NCBI GenBank assembly: GCA_026398615.1
Contig: JAPLSN010000042.1
Coordinates: forward strand, 151,597 to 215,596
Source: Spirochaetota bacterium
Lineage (GTDB): Bacteria > Spirochaetota > Spirochaetia > Treponematales > UBA12059
Length of the DNA stretch: 64,000 nucleotides
Reading direction: 5' to 3'
The translations under genes and the position numbers were made by a program. A model generated the notes under the pieces. It searched no databases and was not told the DNA's origin. It saw nothing but the letters and a program-made list of their open reading frames with translations. Shown one piece after another: positions 44,828 through 53,293 of this stretch (position 1 is the stretch's first letter; the number at the start of each line of letters is the position of its first letter).

Positions 44828-45574
44828 ATGCTGATACTCGTGACCAATGATGATGGAATACTGAGCGACGGTTTGCGGGTCTTGGTATCGGAGCTTGCGA
44901 CCAGGCATGAAGTATGGATTTTTGCGCCGGACGGAGAACGTTCCGGGGTAAGTCACGCGATGACGCTCAAGCAGCCGGTCCTCGTCCGCAAGGTGGCCGA
45001 ACGGGAATTCTCCTGCAGCGGAACGCCGGCGGATTGCATCATCCTGGCTGAGCTCGGCGTCGTGCCCGTCGTGCCCGATGTCGTGGTTTCGGGGATCAAC
45101 CGCGGTCCGAACATGGGCACCGACCTGGTATATTCAGGTACGGCGGCGGCCGCGCGGCAAGCCGCGCTCTACGGGATTCCGGCCATCGCGGTTTCCCTGG
45201 CAACCTACGTTCCCCCTTTCGACTACATCCCTTCAGCCCGGTTCATCGTCGAGCGTCTCGCGGCGCTCATGGATCTCTGGAAACCGGGGACATTCATCAA
45301 CGTGAATGTCCCTCCAGTATCCCGCGAGAGGAACATCGAGGCGGTATTCGCCGTCCCGGGTCACAGGACTTATCAGGACAACTTGACGGCATTCGACGCG
45401 CCAGACGGGTACAAGTATTGCTTTCTTTCCGGAGGCCACGTGAAGGACGAAGAGGACCAGGGAACGGATTCACAGGCGGTGTCAGTCGGCAAGGCCGCCG
45501 TTTCGAGGATCATAGTATCCCCTCAGGTTTCCCCGGATTTCACGCCGGGACCATTCCCCGGAACTGTGCGATGA
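44828..45574 (+). CDS. surE: 5'-nucleotidase SurE
   Basis: 248 residues. Metal-binding TNDDGILSDGL at the N-terminus, GERSGVSHAMTL, GTPADCIILAEL, and SGINRGPNMGTDLVYSGTAA: all SurE motifs. Dephosphorylates nucleoside monophosphates and survives stationary phase stress. ATG 44828 is set by homology (MLILVTNDDG); the ribosome binding site is weak. Its stop overlaps the next frame by ATGA. Confidence 0.94.
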   Translation: MLILVTNDDGILSDGLRVLVSELATRHEVWIFAPDGERSGVSHAMTLKQPVLVRKVAEREFSCSGTPADCIILAELGVVPVVPDVVVSGINRGPNMGTDLVYSGTAAAARQAALYGIPAIAVSLATYVPPFDYIPSARFIVERLAALMDLWKPGTFINVNVPPVSRERNIEAVFAVPGHRTYQDNLTAFDAPDGYKYCFLSGGHVKDEEDQGTDSQAVSVGKAAVSRIIVSPQVSPDFTPGPFPGTVR

Positions 45575-45989
45575 ACGACCGCGTGGCCGAGGCTTTCGCA
45601 CTGTACCGGCAGGGACGCTACGAGGAATCCCTCGCCATTTTGGCAGAATGCGATATCGAAGGAGAGGACTATCTCGATGTCGCCTACCTGTTCGGGTTGA
45701 ACCTCGTTCGCCTGGACAGGCTGGAAGAGTCACTCCTTTACCTGGAGCAGGTCGTGACCGGAGGAGCTCCCGCGGAATGGGAGAATCAGTGCCGGCTGCC
45801 TGTTGCCGGAAAGCGGTCGAGAAGGATCCCTTCAACCCTTCGTACCTGGATTCCCTCGGCTGGGCCTGCCACAAGCTCGGATACCGGGAAGAAGCCGTGC
45901 GCAGGCTCCGGGAAGCCCTGGGCGCGGATCCGGATTCGGAAGAAATTCTATCCCATCTCGAAACGGTACGGGAGGCGGCAGCTCCATGA
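45571..45989 (+). pseudogene. TPR protein gene with frameshift and probable internal deletion
   Basis: From ATG 45571 (ATGA with the surE stop) the frame encodes a TPR start: RVAEAFALYRQGRYEESLAI, then LEESLLYLEQVVTGG and ENQCR. From there a second frame (shifted by -1) carries the continuation, RKAVEKDPFNPSYLDSLGWA and EEAVRRLREALGADPDSEEI, ending at TGA 45989. No slippery heptamer is seen. The two halves also look too close: comparable TPR proteins carry about two more repeats between them (recalled, not checked). So this is probably an internally deleted pseudogene. The next gene begins by ATGA on this stop. Confidence 0.65.
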
Positions 45990-48064
45990 GACGAGGGTGC
46001 TTGTTCGGCGTCATGTTCATGTTCCTTGCCCTGTCCGCTGTCGGTGCTCAGTACCGGTACGATATCGACGAGCCGCTCGCCCAGGAGGCCTTCAGGCTCG
46101 GGGTTCAGGCCTACCACCGCGCCAGATACGCGGAAGCGCTGGCTCTCTTTGAAAAAGCCTTCTCTGCGGAACAGGGAAGCCCGCTCGCTGCGTACTGGCT
46201 CGGGAGAACCTATCTCAAGAACGGCCTGGAATCCATAGCCCTGGAACGTTTCGATGCGGCGGCGACGCTCGGCGGGCCGTCCGTCCTCGTCGAAAACCGG
46301 GCTGCCGGTATCAGGGCCGGCCGAGCGATCGACGTCGCGGAGCAGGACGATCGCCATGTCCGGATCGCTTCCATTGAATCGGGGCGTGGTTCGTCAACCT
46401 CGTTCGGCCGCCCTTCCGCCGTCATGGCGGAAAAGGACGGATCCGTGCTCGTCACGGCATTCGGCTCGAACGAAATCCTCAGGATCGATACGAATGGATT
46501 GATCAAGACCCGATTCAAGGGCGGAACCACGGGTTTCGAGGGACCGTTCGCAATCGTACGGACGAGCGATGGATACTGGGTCAGCGAATTCAGGGGCGAC
46601 CGGATCGCGAAACTGGACTTCGCCGGCAACGTGGTTCGCCGGATCGCCGGCGCCAAGGGCGTCCAAAGGCTGTCGGGACCCCAGCACCTGGCCATCGACG
46701 AGTCGGAATACCTCTACGTCGTGGATTTCGGGAATTCAAGGGTTGTCAGGTTTCATCCCGACGGCACGATGATCCAGCAGTTCGGCCAATCAGGCCCTGG
46801 TTTCGCGGGACTCAAGATGCCCACGGGCATCGCCGCGAGGGACGGGCGAGTGTACGTCGCCGATCTCGCGCTTCGCGCCATTGCCGTTTTCGATTATTCC
46901 GGCAACTACCTCGAGACGATCGGCGAGGGGGCGTTTTCCGCCCCTGAAGGCATCTCTTTCGATAACGATCGGATTCTCCTCGTTGCAGACCGCGAAAAGG
47001 TCGTCACGGTGAACCTGGAAACCATGGCTGTCACGGAACTATACCGTCCCGAGAGGAAAAAACCCAGGATTACCGATGTCGCGCGGGACGCGGCGGGCGA
47101 TATCGTCCTCGTGGATATCGACGCCAATGCCATCGAATACCTGTCCGATCAGGCTTCGCTCTACGCAGGATTCACGGTGGACCTCGAAAGGATTGATCCA
47201 TCCCGGTTCCCGCTCGTCGAGATGGACGTCATCGTCCGCGATCGACTCGGCAGACCCGTCGTCGGCCTGGACGCGCGCAATTTCTATGCGACCGAACGTA
47301 TTCGAAAGGGAGAAGAAGTCGAGGAGAACGGGACTACCCTCGTCGAGACCGTGGAGACGATAGTTCCCGTCTCCCAGCTCGAGGTGACGGAGTCGGGGTC
47401 CGTATCCTCCGATACCAGTATCGCGATCATCGTCGAAGGTTCACGGGAACTCGCCGAAGCACGCGACGAGGTGGCGCGCACGCTGGACGCGCTGGGACGC
47501 GCGGGCGCGAGCCGCGGCACTGTTGCCCTTATCGCGGCCGGAACCGCGGCGTCTCCCCTGGCCTCGAACGCCGCTGACCTGCCCCGGTCCATCGTCGATC
47601 TTCTGGCCATCCCGGCTTCGCCCGCATGGAGGCTGGATCAGGCCGCGAGACTCGCCGTCAACGGTCTCGTCCAGCGAAAGGGTCGCGGTGCCATCATCTT
47701 CGTCACATCGGGTTCAGTGAACGAAGCCACCCTCGGCTCTTCCTCGCTGGCCGACCTGGCGTCCTATTGCAGGAACAACGGCATCGCGTTCCATGCAGTG
47801 CTGGCGGGGAAAGGACGCGCGTCCGACGCACTGCGATATCTTGTCGGGTCCACCGGCGGATCAATCTACGACGCCGGGCGAGCGGAGGGATTTTCGAATA
47901 TTATCCGGGGCATCTCCGAAACAGAACTCGGTCGGTATCGGATGCGTTTCAGGAGCGCCTCTTCCTCGGGATTCGGCAGGGTTTACCAATCGGTGGCTGT
48001 GGAAGCCTATCTCTTCAAGAAGTCAGGAAAGGATGAACTCGGGTATTTTGCGCCGCTCGATTGA
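45986..48064 (+). CDS. secreted TPR/NHL-propeller/vWA-like protein
   Basis: 692 residues with a signal peptide (about 1-21, VGA/Q). Residues 25-90: a TPR pair (FRLGVQAYHRARYAEALALF). Residues about 130-390: five or six NHL/beta-propeller repeats, e.g. SGPQHLAIDESEYLYVVDFG and MPTGIAARDGRVYVADLAL. From about 400: a beta domain and a von Willebrand A-like domain (GRGAIIFVTSGSVNEATLG) whose N-terminal segment (TSIAIIVEGSRELAEAR) lacks the DxSxS metal site. Likely a periplasmic or surface scaffold. ATG 45986 overlaps the broken TPR stop. Confidence 0.8.
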   Translation: MRRGCLFGVMFMFLALSAVGAQYRYDIDEPLAQEAFRLGVQAYHRARYAEALALFEKAFSAEQGSPLAAYWLGRTYLKNGLESIALERFDAAATLGGPSVLVENRAAGIRAGRAIDVAEQDDRHVRIASIESGRGSSTSFGRPSAVMAEKDGSVLVTAFGSNEILRIDTNGLIKTRFKGGTTGFEGPFAIVRTSDGYWVSEFRGDRIAKLDFAGNVVRRIAGAKGVQRLSGPQHLAIDESEYLYVVDFGNSRVVRFHPDGTMIQQFGQSGPGFAGLKMPTGIAARDGRVYVADLALRAIAVFDYSGNYLETIGEGAFSAPEGISFDNDRILLVADREKVVTVNLETMAVTELYRPERKKPRITDVARDAAGDIVLVDIDANAIEYLSDQASLYAGFTVDLERIDPSRFPLVEMDVIVRDRLGRPVVGLDARNFYATERIRKGEEVEENGTTLVETVETIVPVSQLEVTESGSVSSDTSIAIIVEGSRELAEARDEVARTLDALGRAGASRGTVALIAAGTAASPLASNAADLPRSIVDLLAIPASPAWRLDQAARLAVNGLVQRKGRGAIIFVTSGSVNEATLGSSSLADLASYCRNNGIAFHAVLAGKGRASDALRYLVGSTGGSIYDAGRAEGFSNIIRGISETELGRYRMRFRSASSSGFGRVYQSVAVEAYLFKKSGKDELGYFAPLD

Positions 48065-48128
48065 GACCTCGCAGCGTCCTGGAAGGCATCCAGGCGATCG
48101 GGAAGCGATGGAACGGCTGAAAAGCACC

Positions 48129-48157
48129 TTGACCAACGCCAGGTGTTTCGATACTAT
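48129..48157 (+). promoter_or_regulatory. promoter of tRNA-Thr and tRNA-Tyr
   Basis: TTGACC (48129-48134), 17-base spacer, TACTAT (48152-48157), 14 bases before the first mature tRNA. Confidence 0.7.
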
Positions 48158-48170
48158 TTCGCCCAGCCAA

Positions 48171-48243
48171 GCCATCTTAGCTCAGGTGGGAGAGCACGTG
48201 ACTTGTAATCTCGGGGTCCCCGGTTCGATTCCGGGAGATGGCT
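48171..48243 (+). tRNA. tRNA-Thr (anticodon TGT)
   Basis: Acceptor GCCATCT/AGATGGC, D-arm GCTC/GAGC, anticodon loop CTTGTAA (TGT), T-arm CCCGG-TTCGATT-CCGGG. Discriminator T; CCA not encoded. The anticodon stem CGTGA/TCTCG has a T-T mismatch at its middle pair, which is unusual. Confidence 0.92.
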
Positions 48244-48272
48244 CGAGCGCCTGGCTGGTTTCTGGCAGTGAA

Positions 48273-48354
48273 GGGGAGATTCCCGAGTGGTCAAAGGGGG
48301 CAGACTGTAAATCTGTTGGCTATGCCTTCGAAGGTTCAAATCCTTCTCTCCCCA
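48273..48354 (+). tRNA. tRNA-Tyr (anticodon GTA)
   Basis: Class II tRNA: acceptor GGGGAGA/TCTCCCC, anticodon stem GCAGA/TCTGT with loop CTGTAAA (GTA), a long variable arm (TGGCTATGCCTTCG region), T-arm GAAGG-TTCAAAT-CCTTC. Discriminator A48354. It shares the promoter of tRNA-Thr, and a terminator follows. Confidence 0.94.
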
Positions 48355-48357
48355 ACG

Positions 48358-48389
48358 CCGGCGTTCCTACGTGGAGCGCCGGTTTTTTT
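48358..48389 (+). terminator. intrinsic terminator after tRNA-Tyr
   Basis: CCGGCG...CGCCGG (6 bp plus three more after one mismatch) then TTTTTTT. Confidence 0.85.
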
Positions 48390-48427
48390 CCGGCGGGAGT
48401 GGAGCTCTGATGTCCGATGAATGATCC

Positions 48428-49021
48428 ATGCGCACTGGATTGAAATTCGAATGCCAACGGTGTTCCGCCTGTTGCTCGGGTGGTCCGGGCTATGTATTCC
48501 TCTCCAGCCTGGATCTCTCTCGTCTCACCCAACGCTTTCATCTTGATTTCCGGGCCTTTTTTCACCAATATTGCAGATTGGTCGACAGCGGCCATTCGTG
48601 GGCGATCAGCCTGAAGGAAATGAAGGTTCGCTGCGCGGAGATCCTTTCCCATGACTGCGTTTTTCTCGGCCATGACGGCTGTACCGTGTACGAGGCCAGG
48701 CCCGAACAATGCAGGACCTATCCTTTTTGGTTCGGAATCGCCGACAGCGAAGCGTCCTGGAACGAAGAAGCTCGTTCTTGTCCCGGGATACACCACGGAC
48801 GACGCGTCGCCGTCGAACGGATCGAAGATTGCCTGTGGCGGGCCAGGGCTAACCCACCCGTGCGCGTCCGCCTCGACGCGGATGAGGATTCAATCGATGA
48901 AAATTCGTTTTTGGGGAGTCCGGGGATCGATCCCGACGCCGATGAGTCCCCGCCAGATGCAAAGCCGGATCTCCTCGATCATCCAGCGGATCAAGCCCGG
49001 GGACCTCGCGTCGCAGGATGA
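48428..49021 (+). CDS. YkgJ-family cysteine-cluster protein
   Basis: 197 residues. The N-terminal part holds FECQRCSACCSGG, the CxxCxxCC-type cluster of the YkgJ family, with further cysteines in VRCAEILSHDC, GCTVYEARPEQCRTYPFW and SCPGI. These probably bind zinc or an iron-sulfur centre. The last 40 residues read through the beginning of the MBL gene and look unlike the rest, so the original stop may have been lost. Function unknown. Confidence 0.8.
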   Translation: MRTGLKFECQRCSACCSGGPGYVFLSSLDLSRLTQRFHLDFRAFFHQYCRLVDSGHSWAISLKEMKVRCAEILSHDCVFLGHDGCTVYEARPEQCRTYPFWFGIADSEASWNEEARSCPGIHHGRRVAVERIEDCLWRARANPPVRVRLDADEDSIDENSFLGSPGIDPDADESPPDAKPDLLDHPADQARGPRVAG

Positions 49022-49835
49022 TCGGGAACGATTCCTTGCCAACCTGCCGGATTTCCTGTTTTCCGCGATCGGCGGAAACACCGCCTGCGTGGAAGTGGAG
49101 ACCGGCGAGGATTGCCGGATCATTTTCGATGCCGGCACGGGCATCCGCGATCTCGGGACAGCCATAGCCTCGACGAAGCGGCCGTCAGTCAACAACGTGT
49201 TCTTCTCCCATTTCCATTGGGACCACATCCAGGGCCTGCCGTATTTCGCTCCCGCCTTCGACCCGGCGTCCTCAGTGATCTTCCACAGTCCCGTCGCGGG
49301 TTTCGCCAGGATACTGGCGGACCAGATGCGGTATCCGTATTTCCCCGTGACGATGGACGTGATGCGCGCACCGAAGACCTTCGTCGAACTTGCTGGCCAG
49401 CCGGTGCTATTCGGCGGCGTCTCGGTGGAATACAGGAAGATGTCCCATCCCGGCGGGTGCTACAGCTATGTGGTCCGGGAAAGCGGCAAGAAGATCATCT
49501 ACTCGACCGATACCGAACTCCAGGAGTCGGATTTTCTCAGGACCCGGGCGAACGAAGAATATTTCCAGGACGCCGATGCCCTGATCATCGATTCGCAGTA
49601 CACGCTCGGCGAGGCGATAGAAAAATACAACTGGGGACATTCCTCATTCAGCCTCGCGGCGGATTTCGCGGTCAACTGGAAGATCAAGCGCCTGATCCTG
49701 TTCCACTTCGAACCTTCATATACCGACAAGAAGATTTTCAATATTTTCAAGTCGGCAGCATGGTATATCGGCCACTTGGAAAACGCGTCGGTGGAGGTCA
49801 TCCTTGCCAGGGAAGGTCTGGAAGTCGACGTATGA
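48897..49835 (+). CDS. MBL-fold metal-dependent hydrolase
   Basis: 312 residues. MKIRFWGVRGSIPTP, then AIGGNTACVEVE, the metal motif FSHFHWDHIQGLP (HxHxDH), DAGTGIRDLG, and MSHPGGCYSYVV with IIYSTDTE and HSSFSLAADF. Typical of PhnP/RNase Z-like members that act on phosphodiesters or cyclic nucleotides; the substrate cannot be told. ATG 48897 lies inside the preceding gene (125-base overlap) and its stop forms ATGA with the next gene. Confidence 0.88.
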   Translation: MKIRFWGVRGSIPTPMSPRQMQSRISSIIQRIKPGDLASQDDRERFLANLPDFLFSAIGGNTACVEVETGEDCRIIFDAGTGIRDLGTAIASTKRPSVNNVFFSHFHWDHIQGLPYFAPAFDPASSVIFHSPVAGFARILADQMRYPYFPVTMDVMRAPKTFVELAGQPVLFGGVSVEYRKMSHPGGCYSYVVRESGKKIIYSTDTELQESDFLRTRANEEYFQDADALIIDSQYTLGEAIEKYNWGHSSFSLAADFAVNWKIKRLILFHFEPSYTDKKIFNIFKSAAWYIGHLENASVEVILAREGLEVDV

Positions 49836-50044
49836 CACCGGGGATTCCGTCGACCACCGTCGTATCGGTCGGGGGCGACACGCTGGTTTCCCTGTTTCTT
49901 CTGCTCGCGAAGAGTGAGTGCAGTCTGGATTCCAACCTGGTCGTTCTGTCGGGAAAGATCCGCGCCGCCCTGTATGCCACTCTCACTATCGAGGAGATGG
50001 AAAGAATCGAGTTCCTCGGTTCACCCGCTCCCAACGATGGCTGA
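49832..50044 (+). CDS. small conserved-looking protein
   Basis: 70 residues: TPGIPSTTVVSVGGDTLVSL, a hydrophobic LFLLLA, and IRAALYATLTIEEMERIEFL. It starts at the ATGA overlapping the MBL stop, so it is translated by coupling. No domain is recognised; the mixed composition resembles a folded mini-protein. Confidence 0.55.
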   Translation: MTPGIPSTTVVSVGGDTLVSLFLLLAKSECSLDSNLVVLSGKIRAALYATLTIEEMERIEFLGSPAPNDG

Positions 50045-50444
50045 GACGTTCGCCACCGCTAACCCGCATTTCTCATTCACCGACGAGCGTGATGCTGTTT
50101 CAGGATTTTCATAGAGCGTCCTCTGAGAACACGACGGCCGCGTTTGAGTGCATCCCGGGTTTTGACGCCATCCAATCGCTGAGTTTGAAGATACGGTCTT
50201 TCCCGACATCCCTTGATGATGCGTGATGTGCGCAGCGGTTCATCCGAATGCCACGAAACCGGGACGGACTGGACGCGGACGGTGATGATTGTTTACATTT
50301 TCGTTTCCGGATGCCCGGGCATTGCGACGGTGCCGGGCGCTGTCGAAAGCCGTGCTGTCTTTCGACAGCTGCAAGGGAGATCATATGGACTCACCCGGCA
50401 AAGGGGGATCACGGATGGACTCAGGGCGACTGCAGGGAGGAGGT
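50045..50444 (+). other. 400-base gap without a supported gene
   Basis: Short frames on both strands lack motifs. No hairpin with a T-run and no clear promoter was found. The last bases contain the GGGAGGAGGT ribosome binding site of mltG. Confidence 0.5.
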
Positions 50445-51476
50445 ATGCGCGTCCTCGCGGTCTTCGTAAGCCTGTTGCTGTTCATCGCGGTATCGTGCAT
50501 CATCGGATTCTTCCTGCTCATGAGCTTCCTGGACCAGCCGGCGCCAGCCTTGACATCAGACGGAGTCATCTTTACGGTCGAACGCGGCGAAACGGGCATT
50601 TCAGTGGCTGCCAGGCTCGGGAACCTCGGTTTGATCCGTTCGCGAAACCTGTTTCGTGCACTGATGATCCTGAAACCGCAGGGGGGTGACGTGAAAGCGG
50701 GCACCTACCGCCTTCTGGAAACGATGCGCACGACAGACGTCCTCGATCTCATCAGATCGGGCAGGGAACTCCTGCTGAAAGTCACCGTTCCCGAAGGGTA
50801 TACCGTCAACCAGACCGCGGCGCTGTTCGAGCATTCCGGTATCCTCATGGCGGCCGAATTCCTGGGAGCCGCATCTTCCCGGGAACTCCTGGCTTCGATG
50901 GGGATAACGGCCGTGTCCGCAGAAGGCTACCTGTTTCCGGACAGCTATTATTTCGCTAAAAACACTCCGGCTGACACTGTCGTGAGCACCTTGGTCTCCA
51001 CGTACCGGGCGCGGTTGGAACGCGAACTCCCCGAATCGGTTTCCCTCGATCCCGAAGAACTGCGACAGCGCCTCGTGCTCGCATCCATCGTGGAACGCGA
51101 GTATCGCGCAGCTGATGAGGCGCCCCTCATGGCGGGGGTTTTCCATAACCGGATTCGCAGAGGCATGAAACTGCAGTCCTGTGCAACCGTCGTCTACGTG
51201 ATGACGGAAATCTTGAAGAAGCCGCATCCCGAAAAGTTGCTGTTCGCCGATCTCGAAGTGGACAACCGGTACAATACCTACCTGTACCCGGGGATTCCGC
51301 CGGGACCCATCTGCAGTCCAGGACTCGTCGCCCTCAAGGCAGCTTTCAGGCCCGAGGCCAGTTCATATCTCTATTTCAGGCTTGTGGATCCGGTCGAGGG
51401 CCGGCACCATTTTTCGGAGACCTTCGACGAGCATGAACAAGCCCAATCCCTTTTCGTCAAGGGCGTGGACGGGTGA
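50445..51476 (+). CDS. mltG: endolytic murein transglycosylase MltG
   Basis: 343 residues. One N-terminal TM (VLAVFVSLLLFIAVSCIIGF), LysM-like region (IFTVERGETGISVAARL), then YceG domain with the catalytic Glu in LASIVEREYR (near residue 215), GVFHNRIRRGMKLQSC, NRYNTYLYPGIPPGPICSPG. Cuts nascent peptidoglycan strands. GGGAGGAGGT precedes ATG 50445; the frame upstream is not coding. Ends in GTGA with dnaG. Confidence 0.95.
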   Translation: MRVLAVFVSLLLFIAVSCIIGFFLLMSFLDQPAPALTSDGVIFTVERGETGISVAARLGNLGLIRSRNLFRALMILKPQGGDVKAGTYRLLETMRTTDVLDLIRSGRELLLKVTVPEGYTVNQTAALFEHSGILMAAEFLGAASSRELLASMGITAVSAEGYLFPDSYYFAKNTPADTVVSTLVSTYRARLERELPESVSLDPEELRQRLVLASIVEREYRAADEAPLMAGVFHNRIRRGMKLQSCATVVYVMTEILKKPHPEKLLFADLEVDNRYNTYLYPGIPPGPICSPGLVALKAAFRPEASSYLYFRLVDPVEGRHHFSETFDEHEQAQSLFVKGVDG

Positions 51477-53293
51477 GCGGACGAATTTCCAAGGCTTCCG
51501 TCGATACCGTCATCGCGAAAGCCTCGATAGAAACCGTGGTAGGCGAGTATGTCCGTCTCCAGAGAACCGGGACTTCGCTCAAGGGGCTGTGTCCCTTTCA
51601 TTCGGAGCGGACGCCCTCGTTCAATGTATCACCGGAAAAAGGGGTGTACTACTGCTTCGGCTGCCAGAAGGGAGGGAACGCGATTTCCTTCCTCATGGAA
51701 CTGGAGAAATTCTCATTCAAGGAAGCTGTCGAACACCTTGCCGAGCGCTTCGGAATTCCGATTGAGTATGAGGGTGCGGGTGAGGACCAGGCTGCCGATG
51801 CCGTTGCACGACAGAAGGCCGACCTTTACCATCTCTACGAACGTCTGACGAAAACCTTCCGCTTTTTTCTCATCGAGCATGAATCCGGGCAAAAAGCGAG
51901 GGAGTATCTGGCCAGTCGAGGGGTGAATGACGAAATGAGCACCAGTTTCGGGCTTGGGTACACGCCCCGCGATCGCAGCTGGCTGTACGACTTTCTCGGC
52001 TCGAAAGGCTATTCCGCTGATTTCCTTGCGCAATCCGGCTTGTTTTCCCGGAATAATCCCCACAACGCATTTTTCTCCGGCAGGCTCATGTTCCCTATTG
52101 CTGACATGCACGGCAAGGTCGTGGCATTCGGCGGCAGGATACTAGAAGGTGACGGCCCAAAGTATATCAACTCTCCGGAGACGCCGATCTTTTCCAAGCA
52201 AGCGATACTGTACGGATATTCAGTAGCCGCGCCCGCGATCAGGAGCTCGAAGCAAGCCATTATCTGTGAAGGTTATATGGACGTCCTCGCGTACCATCGC
52301 GCTGGTCTGGCGAACGCGGTCGCGCCCCTCGGCACCGCGTTTACCTTCGCGCAAGCTGCCTTGCTGAAGCGTTCGGCCGAAACCGTCATACTTGCTTTCG
52401 ATTCGGACGAAGCGGGATTGAAGGCCACCGAAAAAGCGCTGTTGATAGCCGAACGGGAAGGTATCGTCGCGAATGTATTGACCATCGAGGGCGGAAAGGA
52501 TGCGGCGGAACTACTCGAAAAAGAAGGCGCCGAGCAATTGCATAAAATCTCGAATTTGACTATAAATGCAAGTGATTTCATGGTAAAGAGGGCGGTTTCC
52601 CTCTTTGACCCCGGAAATACCGCCAGCCGGGCCAAGGCGGTCCAATTCCTGTTCCCGTATCTCGAATCCATGGCATCCGATATCCGGAGGGATGACTGTA
52701 TCGAAAAAGCCGCCGCGGCGCTTCACGCGGACAAGGCATCGATCCTTTTCGACTTCTGGCGTTTCCGTTCGGGAGCCCATGAATCGAACGAGATGAAGCC
52801 CGACCAGGGGAATAGGGGGGTTATTCCCGGGTTGGATCTGCAGATCATGGCCGCCGTAGCTGTCCACGGGGAACATTTCCCGTTCGTCCGGTCCGTTATC
52901 GGAATTGACGATCTGGAGGAACGTTCCGCGCGGGACGTTTTTTTGGCCCTTGAAGAATCTTACCGCAGGGACGAAACCGGTCTGGACGCCATCCTGTCGA
53001 GGATCGAGGACGGTGCCGTCCGGTCGTACCTTTTGGAAAAGATGACCCTCGATGAATATACTATCAACATCGAGCGTTGGATCCGCGAGTCGTGCCTGCG
53101 TATCCGGGCGAGAACGCTCAGACGTCGCCGTGAGAAGGTAGTAACACTATTGAACGCCGTGGGACATACGCCTGAAGAGGACGGGATTTCGCAGGATGAC
53201 TTGATTTACGAATCCATGTACCTGAATACCGAGCTGGCTGCCCTGGAAGTCGAGCTCGCACGCCTAAAGGATGTTTCGAATGAGCGATCTTGA
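51473..53293 (+). CDS. dnaG: DNA primase DnaG
   Basis: 606 residues. Zinc domain [15 protein letters not shown] with [11 protein letters not shown] (CHC2 type), the RNA polymerase domain with [19 protein letters not shown] and TOPRIM segments [13 protein letters not shown] and LAFDSDEAG, and a helical C-terminal helicase-binding domain. Primes replication with DnaB. The start is GTG 51473 (GTGA with the mltG stop). The 3' end overlaps rpoD by 14 bases, in the classic dnaG-rpoD pairing. Confidence 0.96.
   Translation: MSGRISKASVDTVIAKASIETVVGEYVRLQRTGTSLKGLCPFHSERTPSFNVSPEKGVYYCFGCQKGGNAISFLMELEKFSFKEAVEHLAERFGIPIEYEGAGEDQAADAVARQKADLYHLYERLTKTFRFFLIEHESGQKAREYLASRGVNDEMSTSFGLGYTPRDRSWLYDFLGSKGYSADFLAQSGLFSRNNPHNAFFSGRLMFPIADMHGKVVAFGGRILEGDGPKYINSPETPIFSKQAILYGYSVAAPAIRSSKQAIICEGYMDVLAYHRAGLANAVAPLGTAFTFAQAALLKRSAETVILAFDSDEAGLKATEKALLIAEREGIVANVLTIEGGKDAAELLEKEGAEQLHKISNLTINASDFMVKRAVSLFDPGNTASRAKAVQFLFPYLESMASDIRRDDCIEKAAAALHADKASILFDFWRFRSGAHESNEMKPDQGNRGVIPGLDLQIMAAVAVHGEHFPFVRSVIGIDDLEERSARDVFLALEESYRRDETGLDAILSRIEDGAVRSYLLEKMTLDEYTINIERWIRESCLRIRARTLRRRREKVVTLLNAVGHTPEEDGISQDDLIYESMYLNTELAALEVELARLKDVSNERS

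Noticed and set aside
49112..49831. upstream extension of the small protein frame inside the MBL gene
   Set aside because: Out-of-frame shadow of the MBL gene; only the part from ATG 49832 is outside it and coupled.
50109..50384. 91-codon minus-strand frame before mltG
   Set aside because: No motif, no start signal and no conserved look.
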